Shown: in pieces, positions 8,353 through 15,193 of the stretch
Layout: the number at the start of each line of letters is the position of its first letter
Numbering within the stretch: position 1 is the first letter of the stretch
The notes under the pieces: generated by a model
Database searches by the model: none
Seen by the model: only the letters and a program-made list of their open reading frames with translations
Told to the model about the DNA's origin: nothing
NCBI GenBank assembly: GCA_016192065.1
Contig: JACPUX010000019.1
Coordinates: forward strand, 33,903 to 97,902
Reading direction: 5' to 3'
DNA from: Betaproteobacteria bacterium
Lineage (GTDB): Bacteria > Pseudomonadota > Gammaproteobacteria > Burkholderiales > Casimicrobiaceae
DNA: 64,000 bases
Position numbers and translations under genes: made by a program

Positions 8353-8811
8353 ATGAAAAGAGTAGCTGCGGTGGTAGTGTGCTGGGTCCTCGCCACTCTC
8401 GCTTGGGCCGCGATTCCCGGAGATGTTGAAGTCTTTGACCCTGGGCGCGATGCCGCCCAGGACATTTCCCGCGCGGTGGCGGAAGCCAAGCAAAGCGGTC
8501 GGCGCATCTTGCTCGACGTGGGCGGCGACTGGTGCAGTTGGTGCCACATTCTGGACCGGATGTTCAAGCAGAACGCGGATTTGAGCGAACTGCGCGAGCG
8601 GCATTTCATTTGGGTGAAGATCAACAAGAGCCCCGAGAACAACAACGAGGCGGTACTCGCCCGCTACCCGAAGATCAAGGGCTACCCGCACATTTTCGTG
8701 CTCGATCGCGATGGCCGCCTGCTGCACTCGCAAGACACCTACCAACTCGAAGAGGGCAAGAGCTATAGCAAGGAACGCATCCGTGCCTTTCTGGTTCGCT
8801 GGTCGAACTGA
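8353..8811 (+). CDS. Periplasmic thioredoxin-like protein
   Basis: 152 residues; the ATG at 8353 has GGAAG just upstream and gives a signal peptide (MKRVAAVVVCWVLATLAWAA). The active-site motif WCSWC (GDWCSWCHILD) lies about 60 residues in, followed by the cis-Pro region YPHIFVLDRDG. The fold resembles the thioredoxin_7/DUF255 group of thiol-disulfide proteins. It lies about 100 bp after gspF on the same strand, which could suggest a role in folding of secreted or secretin proteins, but no direct link is visible. Confidence 0.8.
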   Translation: MKRVAAVVVCWVLATLAWAAIPGDVEVFDPGRDAAQDISRAVAEAKQSGRRILLDVGGDWCSWCHILDRMFKQNADLSELRERHFIWVKINKSPENNNEAVLARYPKIKGYPHIFVLDRDGRLLHSQDTYQLEEGKSYSKERIRAFLVRWSN

Positions 8812-8844
8812 GGCCGGCGCCGGTGCTCAGGCGCGTCCTGGTGG

Positions 8845-8950
8845 TCCCTCCCCTCGGCCCCCTCCCGGCGAGGGGGGGATGAGTTCGGTTCGCGGGCTAT
8901 GCCCGCTCCGGTGATTGGCTTGCGCCCCCTTGGCGCGGCTTCGCCGCTTC
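8845..8950. repeat. Dispersed GC-rich intergenic repeat, copy 1
   Basis: A G+C-rich block with a C-run/G-run hairpin (CCCCCTCCC / GAGGGGG) followed by GGTTCGCGGGCT, GCCCGCTCCGG and GGCTTGCGCCCCC. The same ordered blocks recur at 57250-57358 and, inverted, at 63870-63985. It fills the gap between the convergent thioredoxin-like and paaN genes. Confidence 0.75.
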
Positions 8951-9027
8951 CGGCCCTTGGCCGGGCCCGCCTTTCGGCGGTCCCGCGCAAGCCGCTGGCT
9001 TGCTGGTGGGCGATCGCGCGGTGGCGC

Positions 9028-10698
9028 TCAGGCGCTTGAATGCTGGCGCCACTGGACCACGCGAAAGCGATTGGCGACATAGGCCGAGTCGGTGAGTGAG
9101 GCGTTGGCGGCGGCGTTCATGCCGGTGCCGTGGTAATCGCTGAAGGCGGCGGATTGGTTCACGAATACGCCCTCGGTGAGATTGACCGAGAGCGAGACGC
9201 CGGTGGTTTCGGCCACGGCGATGGCGCGGGCGCGGACCTCCTCGCTGGTGGTGTAGATCGAAAACGTCAGGGCGCCGTGCTGCGCGACCGTTTTTTCGGC
9301 AAGCTCGAGGCTGTGGGCGGTGCCCTCGGTGGCGATGAGAAAGGCGATCGGGCCGAACCACTCGCGCTGGTAGAGGTCCGGCTGGTCGGCGTCGAGCTTG
9401 AGCAGCAGAGGCGTGCGGATGCGCGCATCGGGATATTGCGGATGCCTGAGGACTTGGCTGTCGCAGACCAGATTGCCCAGTGAACGTGCCATGTCGAGGC
9501 GCGAAACAATGTGTTCGTTTTGAATCGCCCCAAGGATTTCGACGGCCCGTGCTGGATCTCCCAGAAGCTTGCCCAGGCCTTGGCCCAGGGCCGCCGCTGC
9601 CTCCTCGAAGCTCATGTGGCCCCGGTCGGTATCGATGCCGCTCCTGGGGAGGTAGAGGTTCTGTGGCGCGGTACACATCTGCCCGGAGTAGAGCGCCAGC
9701 GAAAAGGCGACGTTCTTCACCAGACCGCTGAAGTCGTCGGTGGAGTCGATGACGATCTGATTGACCCCGGCCTTTTCGGTGAAGACCAGCGCCTGCCGCG
9801 CGTGCGTTTCGAGCCAGTTGCCATTGGCCGCGCTGCCGGTGAAATCAATGATTTTCACTTCCGGGCGCTGCGCCAGTTCTTGCGGGGCGGCATCGGCGGC
9901 ATCGTGGGCGTAGAGCGTCACCAGGTTGGGATCGAAGCCTGCTTCGCGCAGGACCTCACGCGCCACCCTCACCGTGATCGCCAACGGCAGGATGGCTCCG
10001 GGGTGGGGTTTCACCAGGACCGCGTTGCCGGTGGCGAGACTGGCGAAGATGCCCGGATAGCCATTCCAGGTGGGGAAGGTACAGCATCCGATCACGAGCG
10101 CTACGCCACGCGGCACGACCCGATAGTGTTTCTCCAGGCGCAGCGGCTCGCCCTTGCTCTGAGGTTTTTCCCACAAGGCGGTGCGGGGGATGCGGGAAGT
10201 TTCGCGCCAGGCATAGGCGACCGCCTCCAGGCCACGATCCTGGGCGTGCGGTCCGGCGGCCTGGAAGGCCATCATGAAGGCCTGCCCGGTGGTGTGCATG
10301 ACCGCATGCGCGATCTCGAAACTGTGCCGGTTCAGGCGTTGCAGGATTTCCACGCACACGCCCGCCCAGGCGTTCGGGCCGGCTTCGATCCAGCCCCCCT
10401 GGGCCGTCCGCATGGCGGCGAGCAGGGGATCGAGTTCGACCTTGGGGTAGCGGATGTCGAGGGCGAATCCGTAGGGCGAAACCTCACCGCCCACGCTGCC
10501 CTGCCGTCCCGGTAGGTCAAGTTCGAACTCCTGGCCGCGATGCGCCTCGAAGGCCGCCTTGCCCAGCTCCGCGGCCTGTTCGCCGTAGATGCGCGGACTC
10601 GCCGACTCGGGAAATACGCTGTAGTAGCCGCGGCTGTCGCAGGCGGCAGCGGATTCCTGAAGCAGTACCTGATGATGCAAAAAGAGTGGGTGTTCCAC
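9028..10698 (-). CDS. paaN: Phenylacetate-degradation aldehyde dehydrogenase PaaN
   Basis: 556 residues from a GTG preceded by GGAG, 14 bases after paaE; this matches PaaN length (about 550). The ALDH catalytic Cys lies in SGQMCTAPQ and the general-base region in VFTEKAGVNQ. Unlike PaaZ of E. coli (about 680 aa) there is no C-terminal MaoC hydratase domain. The enzyme would oxidise the ring-opened semialdehyde of the phenylacetyl-CoA pathway; ring hydrolysis must then come from a separate enoyl-CoA hydratase not in this window. Last gene of the paaABCEN operon. Confidence 0.88.
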   Translation of the reverse strand: MEHPLFLHHQVLLQESAAACDSRGYYSVFPESASPRIYGEQAAELGKAAFEAHRGQEFELDLPGRQGSVGGEVSPYGFALDIRYPKVELDPLLAAMRTAQGGWIEAGPNAWAGVCVEILQRLNRHSFEIAHAVMHTTGQAFMMAFQAAGPHAQDRGLEAVAYAWRETSRIPRTALWEKPQSKGEPLRLEKHYRVVPRGVALVIGCCTFPTWNGYPGIFASLATGNAVLVKPHPGAILPLAITVRVAREVLREAGFDPNLVTLYAHDAADAAPQELAQRPEVKIIDFTGSAANGNWLETHARQALVFTEKAGVNQIVIDSTDDFSGLVKNVAFSLALYSGQMCTAPQNLYLPRSGIDTDRGHMSFEEAAAALGQGLGKLLGDPARAVEILGAIQNEHIVSRLDMARSLGNLVCDSQVLRHPQYPDARIRTPLLLKLDADQPDLYQREWFGPIAFLIATEGTAHSLELAEKTVAQHGALTFSIYTTSEEVRARAIAVAETTGVSLSVNLTEGVFVNQSAAFSDYHGTGMNAAANASLTDSAYVANRFRVVQWRQHSSA

Positions 10699-10711
10699 GG
10701 GATTCTCCGGT

Positions 10712-11785
10712 TCAGCCTTGATCAAAATCGACCACCACGCGCTCGGTGATGGGGAAGCTCTGGCAGCACAGTACGTAGCCACGGGTGACTTCGTAGTCTT
10801 CCAGCGCGTAATTGGTGTCCATGTCCACCTCGCCTTCGACCAGTTTGGCGCGACAGGTGGAACACATGCCGCTCTTGCACGAGTGCGGCAATTCGATGCC
10901 GGCGCTGGCCGCGCCATCGAGGATGGAAACGCTGTTCTTGGCCAGCAGAAAGCTGCGGCGCTGGCCGTCCTGAACAATCGTGACCTCGGTCGCGGCCGAG
11001 AGTTCGGCCGCGGCTTCAACTCGGGGCTGGCGGCGACTGCTGCGGGGGGCCGCGACGAAGCGTTCGGTCTTCACTTTAGCCTCGGGATAACCGGCGGTCT
11101 TGAGCGCGGCCAAGACCTCGTCGATCATCGCGCCCGGCCCGCAGACATAGACGGCGTCGATGGCGGCGAGCGGCACCCAGCGGGCGAAGATCAGGGCGCA
11201 TTTGGCCGCGTCGATCCGCCCGTTGAGCAGTTCGAGGTCCTGGTGTTCGCGGCTCATCACGAAGGCGAGTTGAAAGCGATCGAGATAGCGATCCTTGAGT
11301 TCACAGAGTTCCTCGCGGAACAGCGTGCTCGAATGGGCGCGATTGCCATAGAACAGGGTGACGCGGCTGGCCGGTTCGGTGGCGAGGGTCGATTTCAGGA
11401 TCGACATGATCGGGGTGATGCCGCTGCCCGCGGCGAAGGCGAGATAGTGCCGCCGCACACCGACCTCGGGGGCCAGGGTGAAGCGTCCTTGCGGCGGCAT
11501 CACCCGCAAGACCTCACCGGTCCGAAGGTGTTTGGCCCAATTCGAGAACGCACCATCGGGCACGCACTTGATCGCCACCTGGAGATTCGGTTCGTGGGTA
11601 CCGGTACAGATGGAATAGGGCCGGCGCAGTTCTTCGCCGTCGATTTCTGCGGCCAGGGTCAAGTACTGGCCGGGAAGGAAGCGGAAGCTCGCGCGTAAAT
11701 GCTCCGGCAGAGTGAAGGTGAGCACCACCGCGTCGCGGGTGGGATGTTCCACGGAGCAAAGGCGCAAGGGGTGAAGGTTCGTCAT
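10712..11785 (-). CDS. paaE: Phenylacetyl-CoA epoxidase reductase subunit PaaE
   Basis: 357 residues. The N-terminal FAD domain shows RRPYSICTG, the central NAD-binding domain GSGITPIMSILKS, and the C-terminal plant-type [2Fe-2S] domain has CKSGMCSTC with a fourth Cys in YVLCCQSFP. PaaE passes NADPH electrons to the PaaA di-iron site. It begins 55 bp after the paaC stop, which leaves no room for paaD, normally found between these two genes. Confidence 0.95.
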   Translation of the reverse strand: MTNLHPLRLCSVEHPTRDAVVLTFTLPEHLRASFRFLPGQYLTLAAEIDGEELRRPYSICTGTHEPNLQVAIKCVPDGAFSNWAKHLRTGEVLRVMPPQGRFTLAPEVGVRRHYLAFAAGSGITPIMSILKSTLATEPASRVTLFYGNRAHSSTLFREELCELKDRYLDRFQLAFVMSREHQDLELLNGRIDAAKCALIFARWVPLAAIDAVYVCGPGAMIDEVLAALKTAGYPEAKVKTERFVAAPRSSRRQPRVEAAAELSAATEVTIVQDGQRRSFLLAKNSVSILDGAASAGIELPHSCKSGMCSTCRAKLVEGEVDMDTNYALEDYEVTRGYVLCCQSFPITERVVVDFDQG

Positions 11786-11840
11786 CGCCAGGGCTTGGAA
11801 TCGCCCAAGGGCTCGCGGCGCACCTCGCGGCGAGTGGTGG

Positions 11841-12602
11841 CTACCATTTCAGTTCCGGGTGGCGGTGTTCGAGGTATTGCATCTCGCTCAGCAAATAGCT
11901 CAGGTGTTCACTGTGCATGCCGCGCCGGCCGCCGCTATGATGCCAGCCGTCCGCAGGTAGATCGATGGTCGCCTCGGCCAGAGTCTCGAGCACCGTGGCT
12001 CGCCAGGGCAGGCGCAATTCAGAATGATCGACGGCTACGCCGTCGCGAGCCAGTGTCTGCTCCAGGGCGTCGCTCTCGAAAAGTTCTCCGGTGTAGGGCC
12101 AGAGGCGATCGATCGCGCTGGCCATGCGGCGATGACTCTCCTCGGTGCCGTCGCCCAGGCGGATCACCCACTCGCGGCTGCGCTCCAGGTGATAAGCAGC
12201 TTCCGGCGCGGATGCGTGGGCGACTTCCGCCACCCGCGCATCGCTGGAGCGCGCCAGCACGCGCAGCAGCGGCAAGTGCCAGGCATCGAAGAGAAACTGC
12301 CGTGCCATGGTGTCGGCATAGTCGCCGTTCGGCTGCTCCACCAAGAGCACATTGCGGAACTCCGGCGCGTCGCGGCGCATGGCCAGGGCATCCTCATCGC
12401 GGCCCAGGCCTTCGACGGCGCCGGCGAGCGAGAGCCACGAACGTGCCTCGCCCAAGAGATCGAGGGCGACATTGGCCAGAGCGAGGTCCTCCTCGATGAT
12501 TGGACCCTTTCCGGTCCAGGCGGACACGCGCTGTCCGAGCACCAGGGCGTTGTCGCCCAGGCGCAAGAGGTACTCGAAGAGCGGCGGAGGCGATTCAACC
12601 AT
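11841..12602 (-). CDS. paaC: Phenylacetyl-CoA epoxidase structural subunit PaaC
   Basis: 253 residues with the ferritin-like helical pattern of PaaC: LLRLGDNALVLGQRVSAWTG at the N-terminus, EDLALANVALDLLGEARSWL, and the C-terminal HLSYLLSEMQYLEHRHPELKW. PaaC pairs with PaaA in the hetero-oligomeric mono-oxygenase and lacks an active di-iron centre. It lies 62 bp downstream of paaB in the same operon. Confidence 0.95.
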   Translation of the reverse strand: MVESPPPLFEYLLRLGDNALVLGQRVSAWTGKGPIIEEDLALANVALDLLGEARSWLSLAGAVEGLGRDEDALAMRRDAPEFRNVLLVEQPNGDYADTMARQFLFDAWHLPLLRVLARSSDARVAEVAHASAPEAAYHLERSREWVIRLGDGTEESHRRMASAIDRLWPYTGELFESDALEQTLARDGVAVDHSELRLPWRATVLETLAEATIDLPADGWHHSGGRRGMHSEHLSYLLSEMQYLEHRHPELKW

Positions 12603-12664
12603 GGATGGCGGCGGTACGCGCCACGAAATACGAGCTTGTGAAAGAGCTTGGCATGAATGGTCGC

Positions 12665-12946
12665 TTAGAGGTGTTTCACTTCGTCCGGCATGGGAAAGAA
12701 CGTGGGGTGGCGATACACCTTGCTGATCGACGGCGAAAAGAGGGCCTCTTTTTCATCTGGAGAGCTGGCAAGGATGTCGGTCGAGCGCACCACCCAAATC
12801 GAGGACCCTTCGCCACGCCTGGTATAGATGTCGCGGGCGTTGCGCAGTGCCATTTCGCCATCCGGAGCGTGCAGGCTGCCCACATGTTTGTGCGCCAGTC
12901 CGTGCTGCGAACGGATGAAGACTTCCCACAGCGGCCAGTCGTTCAT
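12665..12946 (-). CDS. paaB: Phenylacetyl-CoA epoxidase small subunit PaaB
   Basis: 93 residues, the usual size. [20 protein letters not shown] at the N-terminus and the segment ending at [11 protein letters not shown] are family hallmarks. PaaB links PaaAC dimers in the complex. Its start overlaps the paaA stop by ATGA, showing translational coupling. Confidence 0.96.
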   Translation of the reverse strand: MNDWPLWEVFIRSQHGLAHKHVGSLHAPDGEMALRNARDIYTRRGEGSSIWVVRSTDILASSPDEKEALFSPSISKVYRHPTFFPMPDEVKHL

Positions 12947-13968
12947 GGCGAAACTCCGTTCGACCCAGGCGCCGTGGCGTGCGTATCGCGGCGCCGGGCG
13001 GCGGTTTTGACGGCGTGGGCGGTGGCCGCTTCGCGCACCCAGCGGCCACCCTCCCAGGCCTCGCGTCGAGTGTCCAGACGATCGCGGTTACAGGGGCCGT
13101 CACCCTGCACCACGCGGAAGAATTCGTCCCAGGGAATGGTGCCGAAATCATAGTGGCCGCTGGCCTCGTTCCATTTGAGCGCGGCGTCGGGTACCTTGAG
13201 TCCCAGGTAATCGGCCTGAGGAACGGACTGGTCGATGAACTTCTGGCGCAGTTCGTCATTGGTGTAGAGCTTGATGCGCCAGGCTTTTGACTGCGCCGTA
13301 TGGGGCGAGCTTTCATCGGGCGGTCCGAACATCATCACCGCCGGCCACCACCAGCGATCGAGCGCGTCCTGCGCCATTTGTTTCTGTTCCGGCGCGCCGC
13401 GGCACAGCGCCAGCATCAGATCGTAGCCTTGGCGCTGATGAAAACTCTCCTCCTTGCAGATTCGGACCATGGCCCTGGCATAGGGTCCGTAGGAGCAGCG
13501 GCAAAGCGGAATCTGATTCATGATCGCGGCGCCATCGACCAGCCAGCCGATGGCACCGACATCGGCCCAGGTGAGGGTGGGGTAGTTGAAAATGCTTGAA
13601 TACTTGGCGTTCCCGGCATGAAGCTCTTCGATCAAGGTTTCACGGGCAACGCCCAGTGTTTCCGCCGCGGCATAGAGATACAGGGCGTGGCCACCTTCGT
13701 CTTGCACTTTAGCCAAGAGAATGCACTTTCGGGCCAGGGTGGGGGCACGGGTGATCCAGTTGCCCTCGGGCAGCATGCCCACCCATTCGGAGTGGGCATG
13801 CTGGGAAATCTGCCGGATCAAGGTGCGCCGATAGGCCTCGGGCATGTCGTCACCCGGCTCGATCTTCTGTTCCGCGTCCAGTCGTGCCTGAAAGAGTTGT
13901 TCGGGCTCAGACAATTCACTTCGACTTCGAAGCCGCTTGGCCTCAGTATCTACCAGTTGGGTATACAT
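12943..13968 (-). CDS. paaA: Phenylacetyl-CoA 1,2-epoxidase catalytic subunit PaaA
   Basis: 341 residues. The di-iron ligand motifs are visible: DEGGH in [19 protein letters not shown] and EESFH in [15 protein letters not shown]. PaaA forms the ring 1,2-epoxide of phenylacetyl-CoA using electrons from PaaE. The C-terminal 30 residues are rich in Arg, Ala and Thr and are probably variable. First gene of the operon, divergent from paaX across a 223-bp regulatory region. Confidence 0.96.
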   Translation of the reverse strand: MYTQLVDTEAKRLRSRSELSEPEQLFQARLDAEQKIEPGDDMPEAYRRTLIRQISQHAHSEWVGMLPEGNWITRAPTLARKCILLAKVQDEGGHALYLYAAAETLGVARETLIEELHAGNAKYSSIFNYPTLTWADVGAIGWLVDGAAIMNQIPLCRCSYGPYARAMVRICKEESFHQRQGYDLMLALCRGAPEQKQMAQDALDRWWWPAVMMFGPPDESSPHTAQSKAWRIKLYTNDELRQKFIDQSVPQADYLGLKVPDAALKWNEASGHYDFGTIPWDEFFRVVQGDGPCNRDRLDTRREAWEGGRWVREAATAHAVKTAARRRDTHATAPGSNGVSP

Positions 13969-14016
13969 TTGCTCGCTCCGGGGCCGGGAACCCCCTCCGG
14001 GTTGCCTGGTGAAACA

Positions 14017-14132
14017 TGATACAGATCAAGTTTACAAAAAGTCAATTGTGTATCATCATCGCGCCGGGTGGGGTGTTACAAATTTGCACAACACCGATTT
14101 TGTATCACTATGGCCTCGCGCCGGGTGTTACA
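14017..14132. promoter_or_regulatory. Probable PaaX operator array between paaA and paaX
   Basis: TGTATCA occurs at 14049-14055 and 14101-14107, and its inverse TGATACA at 14017-14023. CGCGCCGGGTG occurs at 14060-14070 and 14117-14127, and TGTTACA at 14074-14080 and 14126-14132. Two near-direct repeat units about 52 bp apart result, plus a 25-bp-spaced inverted pair near paaA. The region is AT-rich against its surroundings. That PaaX is the binder is inferred from position; phenylacetyl-CoA is the known inducer of PaaX proteins. Confidence 0.6.
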
Positions 14133-14191
14133 AAAATGCAAAAGTGCGGGTAACATGACGGAACGGGGACAACTCAAGCAGGGGATCAAGT

Positions 14192-15112
14192 ATGAAGAAC
14201 CGACGTTTGCAGGACTGGGTCAACGCGCGCCTGCGCGCTGAACCACCACGCGCCAAATCGCTCCTGGTGACGATCTGGGGCGACGCGATCGTGCCGCATG
14301 GCGGCGAAGCGGCGCTCTCCAGCATCATTGATTTGGCGGCCTGTTTTGGCGCCAGCGACCGCTTGGTGCGTACCAGTATTTTCCGCTTGACGCGGGACGG
14401 CTGGCTCGTCGGTGCGCGCGACGGCCGCCGCAGCTATTACAAACTTACCGCTGACGGGCGGCGCAAGGTCGATCACGCCTATCGCCGCATCTACAGTCCG
14501 CCGGCGCCGAGCTGGGACGGCAACTGGCTGATCGCGATCATTCCGCCCAACACCATGATGGATAAGCCGCGCGACAATCTGCGCCGGGAGCTGGGATGGG
14601 AAGGCTTCGGCATCCTCGGGCCTGGGCTTTTCGCACGCCCCGGGGGCGACCGCGATACGGTCACGGACATCATCAAGAGCTTCCGCGCCACCGACAAGGT
14701 GGTGGTGTTCAACGCCAAGGAGCTGCCCGAAGGTAAGGGCGCAGGCGCGCGTGATTTGGTTCGTGAGTGCTGGAATCTTAACGCCATGGCCAATTCCTAC
14801 CGCACCTTCGTGCGACAGTACACGCCCGCGCTGAAGCTTCTGAGTGAAACCGCCGATCTTGATCCGGAGCAGGCCTTCACCAGCCGGATTCTGGTTCTGC
14901 ACGCCTTCCGGCGCGTGTTGTTGAAGGATCCGCAGTTGCCTTCGGCGCTGCTCCCGCAGGGTTGGCCGGGGCTGGCGGCCTATGAGCTGACGCGCGAAAT
15001 CTACCGGGTTTCGCGTGAGGCCTCCGAGCAATATTTGCAGAACACCGTCGAAACTCAGCGCGGTCCATTCCCGGTCGAAGACGCCTCGTTCAAGAAGCGC
15101 TTCGCCAAGTAA
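14192..15112 (+). CDS. paaX: Phenylacetic acid degradation repressor PaaX
   Basis: 306 residues, the usual PaaX length. The N-terminal part is a winged helix (about 25-95) with LVRTSIFRLTRDGWL and GRRSYYKLTADGRRKV; the C-terminal part with QAFTSRILVLHAFRRVLLKDPQLP is the PaaX-C domain. A GGGG Shine-Dalgarno lies eight bases before the ATG. It represses the divergent paa operon until phenylacetyl-CoA accumulates. Probably autoregulated through the shared operator region. Confidence 0.93.
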   Translation: MKNRRLQDWVNARLRAEPPRAKSLLVTIWGDAIVPHGGEAALSSIIDLAACFGASDRLVRTSIFRLTRDGWLVGARDGRRSYYKLTADGRRKVDHAYRRIYSPPAPSWDGNWLIAIIPPNTMMDKPRDNLRRELGWEGFGILGPGLFARPGGDRDTVTDIIKSFRATDKVVVFNAKELPEGKGAGARDLVRECWNLNAMANSYRTFVRQYTPALKLLSETADLDPEQAFTSRILVLHAFRRVLLKDPQLPSALLPQGWPGLAAYELTREIYRVSREASEQYLQNTVETQRGPFPVEDASFKKRFAK

Positions 15113-15193
15113 TCGCCAGCACGCGGCGTACGCCTCAAGCCCGGCGGGAATTCTGCCGAAAACCCTCCTGTGGGGCTGGCCCACGGGAGGGGT

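Noticed and set aside
9511..10515. 334-codon plus-strand frame
   Set aside because: Antisense shadow of paaN, which has full family motifs.
10699..11019. N-terminal extension of the PaaN frame
   Set aside because: This part overlaps paaE out of frame and does not resemble PaaN; the GTG at 10698 with GGAG gives the family length.
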